This document shows, piece by piece, positions 16,837 through 25,163 of a stretch of DNA of 45,767 bases. Under the pieces are notes generated by a model that made no database searches, was not told where the DNA came from, and saw only the letters and a program-made list of their open reading frames with translations. Position 1 is the first letter of the stretch. Each line of letters starts with the position of its first letter. A program made the translations under genes and the position numbers. The DNA comes from Candidatus Magnetominusculus xianensis. GTDB taxonomy: Bacteria; Nitrospirota; Thermodesulfovibrionia; Thermodesulfovibrionales; Magnetobacteriaceae. The stretch lies in assembly GCA_001541255.1 (NCBI GenBank), contig LNQR01000067.1, positions 1 through 45,767 on the forward strand, given 5' to 3'.

Positions 16837-17712
16837 AAATTCCTGTACTCTCCATGCAGCAATTTCCCGTAATAGTGCGAAACTAATTCGGCATCGCATC
16901 TTGAGAGGATTCTTTGATTTATCATCTTTCCCAGGGTACAAAAGATTAGGATATTTTTTTAAGTATCTTGGGTTGACCTCCATTAAAAGCCCATTAGGGA
17001 TTGAGACAAGCTCTAATCGACTGAGAGGCTGACCGCTCACAGTGTTATTATCTAAGCCCAGCATTTTATACACTGGTTTTATTGCTAATATTACCACTGG
17101 AGCGACAGTTCTATCTGATAATACATATAGTGGCGGGATACTGCAATAGAAAGAATGATGTTCCCTGCTGCCAATAGCAGTCATCACTGAATTCTTTATG
17201 CCTTTTTCTAAGTCAGTCCAAGTCCCATCCCCTGAAATCTGGTTATGGCTCATGACTGTATGGTCGGCATCATCTCTAGGCCCAACTGATTTAATATCAA
17301 TAAACAACCACGCTGAATTTGTGAATCCAGTTATTTCTGCAATAAGAGGGCTTGTTACTATAAATCTTTTGTCTGGGCCTGTCGGCAAGCCGACATCTCG
17401 TAATGAAAAATCTTTTTGAAATAACCTCGGCAGTTTATCGCCAATTGCATGTTCCCCAACCTCAATCCAGGGGAATTGGTCGCCTCTTGGTTGTCTTCCT
17501 CTGTTATCCGGTGGGTATTGCTGCCAAAAAGGATACAGATAACTGGCCTCGTTATAATCTGATTTTATGGATTCAATGTTTTCTTGTAATAGTTTTCCAG
17601 TATAATCAGCAAAATAATTTTCAAGGTTAATAAGTATTTCTGGCCTATTGCTTAAATGATTACGAATGTTTATATAAATCTTCTGTTGCTCTTTTCGAAA
17701 TTTATTAAACAT
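16819..17712 (-). CDS. BglI-like type II restriction endonuclease
   Basis: A 297-residue protein that closely resembles R.BglI (299 residues, GCCNNNNNGGC) along its whole length as I remember it. Shared blocks are DYNEAS(Y)L(Y)PFW, GDQ(F)PWIEVGE, VGLPTGPD, DIKSVGPRD, NQ(I)SGDG, IPPLYVLSD and SIPNGL. The candidate active site is Asp114, Asp139 and Lys141, equivalent to BglI Asp116, Asp142 and Lys144. The start overlaps the end of the C-protein gene by 8 nt, so the two are translated from one message. Recognition of GCCNNNNNGGC is inferred. No truncation or frameshift is seen. Confidence 0.9.
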   Translation of the reverse strand: MFNKFRKEQQKIYINIRNHLSNRPEILINLENYFADYTGKLLQENIESIKSDYNEASYLYPFWQQYPPDNRGRQPRGDQFPWIEVGEHAIGDKLPRLFQKDFSLRDVGLPTGPDKRFIVTSPLIAEITGFTNSAWLFIDIKSVGPRDDADHTVMSHNQISGDGTWTDLEKGIKNSVMTAIGSREHHSFYCSIPPLYVLSDRTVAPVVILAIKPVYKMLGLDNNTVSGQPLSRLELVSIPNGLLMEVNPRYLKKYPNLLYPGKDDKSKNPLKMRCRISFALLREIAAWRVQEFLISDA

Positions 17713-17923
17713 TGAATCGAAGCAAATACTCGGGTTTTGTTTTGAGGGCGTCGGCTACTTTCTCTATATTTTCGAGTGTGATATTTTTCTCTGCCCTTTC
17801 AATCATACCTATATATGTACGATGGACTCCGGATAGTTCAGCAAGTTGTTCTTGAGAAAGTCCTTGTTTGATTCGTTCTTCCCGAACCCGTTGTCCAAAT
17901 CTCTCAAGGATTTTACTTTTCAT
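17705..17923 (-). CDS. Restriction-modification controller (C) protein
   Basis: A 72-residue XRE-type helix-turn-helix protein (FGQRVREERIKQGLSQEQLAEL with recognition helix SGVHRTYIGMIER), the exact size and shape of type II C proteins such as C.AhdI. It is immediately upstream of, and overlaps, the endonuclease gene. No ribosome site precedes its ATG. A -10-like TAGTAT ends 7 nt before the ATG, so the transcript may be leaderless, as is common for C genes. C proteins delay nuclease synthesis and later shut down their own operon. Confidence 0.9.
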   Translation of the reverse strand: MKSKILERFGQRVREERIKQGLSQEQLAELSGVHRTYIGMIERAEKNITLENIEKVADALKTKPEYLLRFNV

Positions 17924-17930
17924 ATCTACA

Positions 17931-17975
17931 ATACTACAGATGTGCTAACTATAGTTCTACATACTATGATTAGCA
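17931..17975 (-). promoter_or_regulatory. C-protein operator and promoter of the C-R operon
   Basis: TGCTAACTATAGT (17943-17955) and ACTATGATTAGCA (17963-17975) are inverted arms with two mismatches and a 7-nt spacer. They centre about 25 nt upstream of the putative -10 (TAGTAT on the minus strand, 17931-17936). The -35 hexamer is poor, which fits activator dependence. The right arm recurs in the methyltransferase promoter. Confidence 0.72.
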
Positions 17976-18119
17976 TACGTGTTACCATCCCGGTAACAAC
18001 AGCGGTCTGTATTATTGGAGTTACGACCTACTGCTTTTAATAAGGCGCTATATCCAAATACAAACAAAAAAACTATCTATTTTCGCGTTTTCTCATTTTC
18101 ACAGCACTGAAAAGACTTC

Positions 18120-18139
18120 GGGGACGGCAGCCCGTCCCC
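18120..18139 (-). terminator. Flagellin terminator hairpin
   Basis: On the minus strand GGGGACGG and CCGTCCCC form an 8-bp stem with a 4-nt loop, starting 9 nt after the flagellin stop codon. It is followed by GAAGTCTTTTC, a partial T-run. Confidence 0.65.
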
Positions 18140-18147
18140 GTACTGGC

Positions 18148-19167
18148 CTACTGCAGGAGCTTTAAGACATTTTGCGGCAGTGAGTTTGCCTGTGCAAGAA
18201 CTGAGATTCCGGCCTGCTGCAATATATTGTACTTTGTCATGTTTGCCGTTTCTGTAGCGAAGTCGGCATCCATTATCCTTGAGCGTGACGCCAGTGTAGC
18301 CTCGTTTACGGCGTCTATGTTGCTGATAACGGCGTAAAACTCATTACTCTTAGCGCCCATACTTGACTTCGAGGCGATAACAATGTTTAATGCCCCATCG
18401 ACAATGGCTATTGTGTTTGATGCCTTTGATCTATATCCAGTTATAGAAGTCGGGTCGGCTACCTGAAGCGAGGCAAGCCCTGTGTAGGTAATAGGTGCCC
18501 TTGTGGTATCACTCCATGCGTAAGGCGCCGGGGTCTCATTTGGCACGAACAAGGCATTCGCCACACTGGCCGTATATACACTGCCAGCCGCTGTATGAAT
18601 GTCTTTTAAATACATAATCGGTCCAAATTTCCCTTGTGCATTAAATGTGTTTCCGCCCATTGCGTCTGTGTTCATCGAAACAAGTGATACTGCAATAGAG
18701 GAATCTGACGCCGTATAACTTGTGAATATGCGCGAGGTGAAGAGACCCGAAAGGAGCTTGTTGTTATTGAACTTGGTCTGTTCTGCAGTTCCACCAATCT
18801 GCTCAATTAAGGCGTCTACTTCCATCTGCATGTTTGAGATATCAGTAACTCCGTACTGGCCACTCATCGCCTGAACTGCCAACTCCCTTATCCTCTGAAG
18901 ATTATTGGTCATCTGGTCCATGCCGCTTTCGGCGGTCTGCGCTATTGACAAACCATCGGCTGCGTTTCTTGAGGCTACGGTAAGCCCTCTTGTCTGCGAG
19001 GCCATTCTTGTGGCTATCGCCAGTCCTGCTGCGTCATCTGCTGCCGAATTAATCCTGTAACCGGATGACAGACGCTGCATTGCCTGTGCCTGAGGTACCT
19101 GTGTGCTTCTCAAGTTCCTCTGAGCGTTAATTGACAATATGTTCGTGTTGATTGTAAATCCAGCCAT
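18148..19167 (-). CDS. Flagellin
   Basis: A 339-residue filament protein. The N-terminal D0/D1 region is classic (INTNILSINAQRNL, MQRLSSGYRINSAADDAAGLAIATRM, NAADGLSIAQTAE). The C-terminal partner helix is also present (RSRIMDADFATETANMTKYNILQQAG, ANSLPQNVLKLLQ). The short variable middle (about 150-275) is rich in Ser/Thr/Ala and is the surface-exposed and possibly glycosylated part. GGAGG lies 9 nt before the ATG. Two flagellar promoters precede it. It is a lone gene here, with no chaperone or filament cap nearby, so the main flagellar cluster lies elsewhere. Confidence 0.97.
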   Translation of the reverse strand: MAGFTINTNILSINAQRNLRSTQVPQAQAMQRLSSGYRINSAADDAAGLAIATRMASQTRGLTVASRNAADGLSIAQTAESGMDQMTNNLQRIRELAVQAMSGQYGVTDISNMQMEVDALIEQIGGTAEQTKFNNNKLLSGLFTSRIFTSYTASDSSIAVSLVSMNTDAMGGNTFNAQGKFGPIMYLKDIHTAAGSVYTASVANALFVPNETPAPYAWSDTTRAPITYTGLASLQVADPTSITGYRSKASNTIAIVDGALNIVIASKSSMGAKSNEFYAVISNIDAVNEATLASRSRIMDADFATETANMTKYNILQQAGISVLAQANSLPQNVLKLLQ

Positions 19168-19219
19168 TGTGTACCTCCATGCCTTGATTGAAAGTTTAAT
19201 TAATCCTTATATTAGCGGT

Positions 19220-19246
19220 TTATCGTTATATTACATCTCCCATTTA
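19220..19246 (-). promoter_or_regulatory. Sigma-28 (FliA) promoter for flagellin
   Basis: On the minus strand TAAA, exactly 15 nt, then AACGATAA, differing from the TAAA-N15-GCCGATAA consensus at two positions. It lies about 53 nt before the flagellin ATG. Confidence 0.65.
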
Positions 19247-19280
19247 TATTCCATTTTATAACCCATCTGGGCGTTATGAA

Positions 19281-19296
19281 AGCAACTATCGTGCCA
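19281..19296 (-). promoter_or_regulatory. Sigma-54 (RpoN) promoter for flagellin
   Basis: TGGCACGATAGTTGCT on the minus strand matches TGGCACG-N4-TTGCW at every conserved position, with correct -24/-12 spacing. It is upstream of the sigma-28 match, giving a leader of about 105 nt. Confidence 0.8.
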
Positions 19297-19402
19297 GCCG
19301 CTTATTTATAAGGGAATACACGCTGCAGGGCTGTTTATCAAGGCACTGCCGCTAATAATGCTGCCTCCGGTGTGATAACCGGTGTGATTAATAGTATGAT
19401 AT

Positions 19403-19423
19403 ATTTTTCCTAGAGGGAAAAAT
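19403..19423. repeat. A/T-rich hairpin between flagellin and sensor kinase promoters
   Basis: ATTTTTCC and GGAAAAAT form perfect 8-nt arms with a 5-nt loop, followed by TTT. It lies in a 369-nt gap between divergent genes that otherwise holds their promoters. It could be an activator site or a weak terminator. Two copies of CCGGTGTGATTA/CCGGTGTGATAA lie just upstream (19367-19390). Confidence 0.35.
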
Positions 19424-19454
19424 TTTCTCGTTGCAGCTATAGCCGTCATGCCGT

Positions 19455-19483
19455 TTGACTATTGGATTTAATTATGTTATACT
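19455..19483 (+). promoter_or_regulatory. Sigma-70 promoter for the REC-histidine kinase gene
   Basis: TTGACT (19455-19460) and TATACT (19478-19483) are separated by 17 nt, leaving a leader of about 48 nt. Confidence 0.65.
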
Positions 19484-19536
19484 CGCTGTCGTTAATGTAT
19501 CTGAGGCTGTTTCAGATAAGGGGTTAATTATAGAAG

Positions 19537-20766
19537 ATGTCTAAATCAAGGATATTAATCGTAGAGGACGAATGGATAATAGCAGCTAATTTGAGCTCTG
19601 CGCTTGAGGACTTGGGATATGAGATTGCGTCGATAGCCAACACCGGTGAGGATGCCATAAAACAAGCCGAAGAGAAAATGCCCGCCATCGTTCTTATGGA
19701 CATCACACTGCGCGGTAAGATGGACGGAATTGAGGCGGCTGATGCGATAAGGGCGCTTTATGACATCCCTGTTGTGTATCTCACTTCAAATACGGACGAG
19801 GACACATTCAGGCGCGCTATAGACACCGACTTATTTGGCTATATTATTAAACCCTTTGAAAAGTTGGAATTAAAATACGCGATAGAAATGGCCTTATATA
19901 AACATAAAATGGAAAATGTGATAAAGGAAAAGACGCGGCAACTTGAAGAGCTGAACAAGAATCTTGAGATAAGGGTAAAAGAGGAAATTGAAAAGGGTCT
20001 TCAAAAGGAACACCTGCTTATACATCAGTCAAAGCTCGTGTCAATGGGCGAGATGATGGTAGCCATTTCGCACCAGTGGAGACAGCCGCTTAATGTTATC
20101 GGGCTGCTTGTGCAGGACCTTGAGGAGGCATATGAGTTTGGTGAAATCTCAAGGGAATATGTTACAGAAATGACACGGGACTCCATGGCTCAGCTTAATC
20201 TTATGTCAAAGACGATAACAGACTTCAGAGATTTCTTTAAACCATCCGGTGAAAAGAGCCATTTCAGCGTAAAGTCCGCGATTGAAGAGTGTATTTCACT
20301 AATCAAACTCCAGTATGAAAACAACCAGGTATATATAGATTTCGTCGTACAAAATGTAAATGTCGGCGCACGTACCCCTATTGATTCCCCGCGTATATCA
20401 GAGATAACAATATTCGGCTATCCAGAGGAATACAAACAGGTAATCTTAAACTTAATAAGCAACGCCAGAGACGCCATAAGGGAAAAAAGGCGCAGAGACT
20501 TTTTCAGCACGGGCTACAGGGGAGAAATCTCCATCAGTCTGGCCGACCTCAAAGACAGTGTAATAGTTGAGATAAAAGACAACGGCCCGGGCATATCTCA
20601 AAGTGTTATAGACAGGATATTTGAGCCGTACTATACGACAAAGGAAGATGGCATAGGAATAGGCCTATATATGTCAAAGGTGATCGTAGAAAATCACATG
20701 GGCGGCAAACTCTATGCAACCAGCTCAGAAAACGGGGCAAGATTTACCGTTGAGATAATGAAATAA
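19537..20766 (+). CDS. Receiver domain - histidine kinase hybrid
   Basis: A 409-residue cytoplasmic protein. Residues 1-125 are a receiver with Glu10/Asp11, phospho-acceptor Asp55 (IVLMDITL) and Lys105 (YIIKPFE). A coiled linker leads to a HisKA-like helix with His179 in AISHQWRQPLNVIGLL, and then an HATPase_c domain (NLISNARDAI, DNGPGISQ, GIGIGLYMSKVIVENHMGG). It has no membrane segment. A receiver placed before a kinase usually means the kinase takes part in a relay or is controlled by another kinase. The single receiver gene 19 nt downstream is its likely partner. Confidence 0.95.
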   Translation: MSKSRILIVEDEWIIAANLSSALEDLGYEIASIANTGEDAIKQAEEKMPAIVLMDITLRGKMDGIEAADAIRALYDIPVVYLTSNTDEDTFRRAIDTDLFGYIIKPFEKLELKYAIEMALYKHKMENVIKEKTRQLEELNKNLEIRVKEEIEKGLQKEHLLIHQSKLVSMGEMMVAISHQWRQPLNVIGLLVQDLEEAYEFGEISREYVTEMTRDSMAQLNLMSKTITDFRDFFKPSGEKSHFSVKSAIEECISLIKLQYENNQVYIDFVVQNVNVGARTPIDSPRISEITIFGYPEEYKQVILNLISNARDAIREKRRRDFFSTGYRGEISISLADLKDSVIVEIKDNGPGISQSVIDRIFEPYYTTKEDGIGIGLYMSKVIVENHMGGKLYATSSENGARFTVEIMK

Positions 20767-20785
20767 TGCCAGGGAGGTGTTACAG

Positions 20786-21181
20786 ATGAAGGCATTGGTA
20801 GTTGAGGATGAGTTCAAAAGCAGGACGCTGTTACAGCGCATCTTGTCAAGATATGGGGCGTGCGATGTGGCAGTAAACGGTGAAGAGGCAATCGGGGCAT
20901 TTGTACAGTCATGGAAAGAGGGTGAACCCTATGACTTAATCTGCATGGACATAATGATGCCTGAGATGGACGGTCAGCAGGCCCTTAAGGATATCAGGGA
21001 GATGGAGAAAAAGGCTGGAGTAGAGGACAAGTATAAAGTGAAGGTTATTATGACCACCGCCTATGATTTACAGGAAGAGAAGGATGAGGCATTTGAATGG
21101 GGCTGCACAGAGTACCTTGTAAAACCCATAGACAAGAATAAGCTGCTTGAGCAGTTAAAAAAATACGGGTTCGTCGATTAA
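20786..21181 (+). CDS. Stand-alone response regulator receiver protein
   Basis: I start at ATG 20786 (GGGAGG 8 nt upstream) rather than GTG 20777. The 131-residue CheY-like protein has Glu7/Asp8, Asp55 in LICMDIMMPEMDG, Thr near residue 88 (VKVIMTTAYD) and Lys in EYLVKPIDK. It has no output domain, so it must work by protein contact, for example with a flagellar or regulatory partner. It is co-transcribed with the kinase just upstream. Proximity to flagellin hints at motility control, but that is inference. Confidence 0.92.
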   Translation: MKALVVEDEFKSRTLLQRILSRYGACDVAVNGEEAIGAFVQSWKEGEPYDLICMDIMMPEMDGQQALKDIREMEKKAGVEDKYKVKVIMTTAYDLQEEKDEAFEWGCTEYLVKPIDKNKLLEQLKKYGFVD

Positions 21182-21365
21182 GTTGGCTGCCCAATCTGGT
21201 TGGAACTCTAAGTCTGCGGTCTGTGACCTGTGCGCTGAGATGAACTGTGTGTAATGGTTCAGCAGCGGCTGGTTGTTGACCGCCCCACACCTATCTCTCC
21301 CCATGTGGTCAATGTGGTAGCCCCTGATGAAGCTCAATCCATTTGACGGACTGCTATATATTTCA

Positions 21366-22454
21366 ATGAAAATTATTAAGTACTTCGACAAAAGGGACAG
21401 CAGCAGTTTCTCCCCCTGCAATATAAAGAATATTTTAGTAATATCATCAACTGCCCTTGGTGATACATTAATGTCCACGCCTGCCATAAGGGCTGTAAGA
21501 ATCCGGTACCCGAATGCACATATTACCGCGTGTCTCAATGTAAGGTATGCCGGGCTCTTTGCCGGTAATCCCCATATAGATACAATTTTGCCATATTACG
21601 GCGGATACAGAAAATTCCTCCGTACCGCCTATGCCTTAAGGCAGGCTAACCCTGAGCTTGCCCTTATTTTCCACGGCAACGAGCCACAGGCAACACCGCT
21701 TGCCTACCTTAGCGGGGCACGGTTTATTTTTAAAATACCTATATCAAGGCAGTACGGCTTTCTACTGAGCAATAAATCAAACGGGTTTGACAACCCTTGG
21801 CGTCATCACGCCATCGACGTAAGACTTAAGACGGCCTCCTTTGCAGACTGCACAGAAGACGATAGGTCAATGGTTCTGGATGTCGATGCCGCAGCGCTAA
21901 CACACGTAAAGGCTGCCCTGTCAGCGCTCGGATTCAACGGCGCTCATCCCATTATCGGCTTTCAACCCGGCGCCGCCCAGCTCTACAAGGCATGGCCTAA
22001 GGGGTATTTTATAGAACTTGGAAAGCGTATCCTCAGCCTCTACCCGAAGGCCCGTATTGTCATCACAGGTTCAGCCGATGAGCGCCATCTCGCCGGTGAG
22101 ACAGCCGCAGCTATAGGCACGGGCGCAGTTTCGCTTGCCGGTACACTGTCACTTAAGCAGCTTGCTGCGCTTATTAAAACCCTCTCTGTCCTTGTCACAA
22201 ATGACACCGGCACTATGCACATCGCCATAGCCCTCGGCACAAGGACTGTATCCCTGTTTTGTCCTTCCAACCACTGGGGCACTGGGGCAGTTACTGAACG
22301 GCACCTGCACAGGATAATCAGCGCAGAGCGTCCATGCACCCCCTGCATCACAAAAAAATGCAGGACACCGCACTGCATGAACGCCATTAGTGTCGATGAG
22401 GTATTAACAGCAGTAACCAGTTCGATTAAAATGGAACTATCTCCATCGCCATGA
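21366..22454 (+). CDS. Glycosyltransferase family 9 (heptosyltransferase-like)
   Basis: 362 residues from ATG 21366; an in-frame ATG at 21327 is possible but neither has a good ribosome site. I prefer the later start because the family often begins with a short MKIIKxxDK-type segment. GT9 marks are NILVISSTALGDTLMSTPAIRAVR near the N-terminus, IIGFQPGAAQLYKAWP, LAGTLSLKQLAALI and the conserved NDTGTMHIAIALGTRTVSLF. The enzyme would add heptose or another sugar to a lipid A core or other glycolipid. It is the first of three overlapping glycosyltransferase genes, ending ATGA with the next. Confidence 0.88.
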   Translation: MKIIKYFDKRDSSSFSPCNIKNILVISSTALGDTLMSTPAIRAVRIRYPNAHITACLNVRYAGLFAGNPHIDTILPYYGGYRKFLRTAYALRQANPELALIFHGNEPQATPLAYLSGARFIFKIPISRQYGFLLSNKSNGFDNPWRHHAIDVRLKTASFADCTEDDRSMVLDVDAAALTHVKAALSALGFNGAHPIIGFQPGAAQLYKAWPKGYFIELGKRILSLYPKARIVITGSADERHLAGETAAAIGTGAVSLAGTLSLKQLAALIKTLSVLVTNDTGTMHIAIALGTRTVSLFCPSNHWGTGAVTERHLHRIISAERPCTPCITKKCRTPHCMNAISVDEVLTAVTSSIKMELSPSP

Positions 22455-23563
22455 AAATAGCTCTCTATAACCTTACGACAACTACCAAGGCTGGAGGCGT
22501 GGAGTCCTTTACGCTTGGCATTGCCTCGGCCCTTGCAAGGCGTGGACACACTGTGCATATATATGGCGGCAGGGGGACAATTGCAGACATACCGCAAGGT
22601 GTAGCGGTGTTCACCTATCCATATCTGAGCCGTACACGTGTCCCAAATTTTGGATCGAGATTCAGAAAACTAATCGAGCGCCTCTCTTTGAGCATCTTTG
22701 CCCTTGCCCCACTGATATGCGGCAGATATGATTACTTATACATTCACAAGCCGTATGATTTACCTGCGGCACTTTTGGCCTCGGCACTCTCCGGCGCTAA
22801 GGTGGTGTTTAACTCCCATGGGGCAGAGTTTTTCCCGGGCTACCGCACAATGGTAAAAAGAATTTACAAGTTTTTCTCGTGCAGTCTCTACAACGCCCTC
22901 GATGTCGAGCGCTACGCCTCCATCAGACCAATCGTCTTATACAACGGCATAGACACAGACAAATTCAAACCACTGCCAAAGAGCGCGGAGCTAGTGAAAA
23001 GACACTCACTGAAAGACGGCGAGCGTGTGCTTGTAAGCATATGCCGGCTTGTCGGGTGGAAGGGGCTGCAATATGCGATAGCCGCCCTTGCCCACATTGA
23101 TAAGTCCTTGTCTATAAGATATTTTATTGGCGGTGAAGGGCCTTATGAAAAGCAACTCAGGCAGTTGGCCGCCGACTTGCATGTCTCAGAAAGGCTGGTG
23201 TTTCTTGGGCGGCTTCCCAATGACGAAATCCCGGCTTATTACTCCATAGCCCATGCCGCTCTGTATCCCAGCGTTGCAGATGAGACATTTGGCATATCCA
23301 TAGCCGAGGCGATGGCCTGCGGTGTGCCGGTAGTAGCGGCCAATGTTGGCGGCATCCCTGAGGTAGTCGCCGAAGATACGGGATTGTTAATCCCGCCAAA
23401 AGACGAAACAGCAATTGCAAAGGCTCTCAACACCCTGCTCATGGACGAGCAATCAAGACAGCGGCTTGGCGCAAATGCCCGCACCTGGGTCACGCAGAAT
23501 TTTAACTGGGGCGTGATAGCTGAAAAGTTTGAAAAAGAAATCGGGGTCATCGCCGATGCCTAA
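22451..23563 (+). CDS. Glycosyltransferase family 4
   Basis: 370 residues with the GT-B fold of GT4 retaining enzymes: an N-terminal GGVESFTLGIASALARRGHTV loop, YNGIDTDKFKPL, VLVSICRLVGWKG, and a C-terminal donor site DETFGISIAEAMACGVPVVAANVGGIPEVV holding the E-x7-E pair. It overlaps the GT9 gene by 4 nt and the next GT4 by 8 nt, so the three are made together. It likely adds a sugar to the lipid-linked or core oligosaccharide begun by GT9; donor and acceptor are unknown. Confidence 0.9.
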   Translation: MKIALYNLTTTTKAGGVESFTLGIASALARRGHTVHIYGGRGTIADIPQGVAVFTYPYLSRTRVPNFGSRFRKLIERLSLSIFALAPLICGRYDYLYIHKPYDLPAALLASALSGAKVVFNSHGAEFFPGYRTMVKRIYKFFSCSLYNALDVERYASIRPIVLYNGIDTDKFKPLPKSAELVKRHSLKDGERVLVSICRLVGWKGLQYAIAALAHIDKSLSIRYFIGGEGPYEKQLRQLAADLHVSERLVFLGRLPNDEIPAYYSIAHAALYPSVADETFGISIAEAMACGVPVVAANVGGIPEVVAEDTGLLIPPKDETAIAKALNTLLMDEQSRQRLGANARTWVTQNFNWGVIAEKFEKEIGVIADA

Positions 23564-24713
23564 AAAGATATTAATGGCAGCCGCCCCCGTGCACCCCGTG
23601 CCGCCCTTAAAGGGGGCAGCCGTTGAGATGTGGATTTATGAAGTATCAAAGAGGCTTGTCGGGTATGAGCCGCATGTCGTATGCCTTGCCGATGAGTTTT
23701 ACCCGGACACTGAATACAAAGACGGCATATTTTTCCACAGGATTCGTTTCGGAAGAATTTATAGACGATTATTTCAAAAACTCACAAGGCTTGACCCGTT
23801 TTCATACAACGACAGAATCATCGAATTAATCAAAGAAATCTCCCCGGAAATCATCCATATGCACAATTCAATAAAGCGTTTTACACCGCTGATAAAGGCT
23901 GTCAGAGCAGCCGGACTAATCAAAACAATGCTCCACGTGCAGAACGAATTCCCTGTTGATGAGCTGCTTGAGCTTGACGCCTTCACCGGCTGCAGCCAGT
24001 ACATAATGAATCACTACGCTGCAAAGCCCATTGAGGCCGCCCATAAGTTTTGCATATACAACGGTGTTGACCTTGACAGGTTCAAAGATTTCCGCGAAGT
24101 TCCCGATGTAAGAGACGCCATTCGGGGGCGCTTTGGCATAAAGAAAGATGACTTCGTTGTACTTTTCGTCGGACGTGTGTCGCCTGAGAAGGGGGTTGAG
24201 CATTTTATCAATAGTGCGGGGATTATTAATAAGAAACGCCGAATAGAGGATGTTAAATTTTTCGTCATAGGTGAAATCCAAAAGGGAAGCGGTGACAGGG
24301 CAGACTACGGACGCAGGATAGTGGATATGGCGGCGGGGCTGCCTGTCACATTTACGGATGTCTTCACACCATCAAGGATGCACCTGATTTACTTGCTTGG
24401 AGACATATTCGTCCTGCCGTCAAACTTTGACGACCCGTTTCCATTTGTGGCGCTTGAGGCGATGGCCACGGGGCTGCCGCTTGTTACCAGAAAAAAGGGC
24501 GGACTAACGGACTATATAATAGACGGCGTAAACGGCCTGTTCGTGGACGAGGCTGACCCTGCCGCAGGCATCGCCCAAAAAATCGAACTGCTTGCAGACA
24601 ATGAACCTCTGAGAGGTTCAGTTGGCAGGGCTGGAAGGCAGACAATCGAGGAGCGTTTCTCATGGGAGAAAATCGCACAAGAAGTTGAAAACGCGTATAA
24701 TATAGTAATTTAG
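23556..24713 (+). CDS. Glycosyltransferase family 4
   Basis: I use ATG 23556 (GGGGTC upstream, overlapping the previous stop by 8 nt); the longer frame to 23529 is less likely. The 385-residue product has a GT4 start (MPKKILMAAAPVHPVPPLKGAAVEMW), PEIIHMHNS, YNGVDLDRFK, FVVLFVGRVSPEKGVEHFI and a donor motif FDDPFPFVALEAMATGLPLVTRKKGG with E-x7-E-like spacing. The PVPPLKGGAVE-type N-terminus occurs in spore-coat CotSA-like and lipopolysaccharide enzymes. The last gene of the three-gene transferase unit. Confidence 0.9.
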   Translation: MPKKILMAAAPVHPVPPLKGAAVEMWIYEVSKRLVGYEPHVVCLADEFYPDTEYKDGIFFHRIRFGRIYRRLFQKLTRLDPFSYNDRIIELIKEISPEIIHMHNSIKRFTPLIKAVRAAGLIKTMLHVQNEFPVDELLELDAFTGCSQYIMNHYAAKPIEAAHKFCIYNGVDLDRFKDFREVPDVRDAIRGRFGIKKDDFVVLFVGRVSPEKGVEHFINSAGIINKKRRIEDVKFFVIGEIQKGSGDRADYGRRIVDMAAGLPVTFTDVFTPSRMHLIYLLGDIFVLPSNFDDPFPFVALEAMATGLPLVTRKKGGLTDYIIDGVNGLFVDEADPAAGIAQKIELLADNEPLRGSVGRAGRQTIEERFSWEKIAQEVENAYNIVI

Positions 24714-24723
24714 CTGTAATTAT

Positions 24724-24754
24724 TTGACTTATTTTTTCAGTATTTTGGTATAAT
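24724..24754 (+). promoter_or_regulatory. Extended -10 promoter giving a leaderless transcript
   Basis: TTGACT (24724-24729), then a 19-nt spacer ending in TGG, then TATAAT (24749-24754). The ATG of the next gene starts only 7 nt after the -10, so transcription probably starts at or next to the A of the ATG. Confidence 0.65.
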
Positions 24755-24760
24755 ACATCT

Positions 24761-25105
24761 ATGGCAGCAGCAATAGACACGCAAAAGATGTTTGAACGCC
24801 TGAAAGGGGTAGACCTCAGCGATAAGGCCGCCAAAGAAATATCTGAGATATTAAGAGAAGTAGTAGCAGATCGACTGGGAACACTCGACGAATCCTTGCT
24901 GTTGACTGAACATGGATTAACAACTGTAGTTAATAACATAAAAGTAGAAATCATGAAAATAGACCATAGATACAGAACAGAGGCTTTAAGGGATAAAGCT
25001 GAAAAGTATAAATCAGAGGCAAATAAATGGGTGGCCGCAATATTGATGACACAAATTGTTGCTATTGCGGTTATGGTTCGGCTCATATGGCTGTTTGAAA
25101 AGTAA
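24761..25105 (+). CDS. Small DUF1640-like coiled-coil membrane protein
   Basis: 114 residues: a helical N-terminus (DTQKMFERLKGVDLSDKAAKEISEIL), a middle coiled-coil helix, and one C-terminal membrane segment (WVAAILMTQIVAIAVMVRLIWLF). This layout fits the bacterial DUF1640/CCDC90-like family, whose eukaryotic relatives include mitochondrial uniporter regulators; bacterial function is unknown. There is no Shine-Dalgarno sequence, and the promoter -10 ends 6 nt before the ATG. It sits between glycosyltransferase genes but has its own promoter. Confidence 0.72.
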   Translation: MAAAIDTQKMFERLKGVDLSDKAAKEISEILREVVADRLGTLDESLLLTEHGLTTVVNNIKVEIMKIDHRYRTEALRDKAEKYKSEANKWVAAILMTQIVAIAVMVRLIWLFEK

Positions 25106-25163
25106 ATATATCTGGCATTTGACTGTCTGATTTAGTTTGTGCGCTAACGGTCATGTAAATCAA

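Noticed and set aside
21048..21538. Open minus-strand frames of 80 and 127 codons across the receiver/GT9 boundary
   Set aside because: They overlap two well-supported genes on the other strand and show no recognised domain, so I did not list them as genes.
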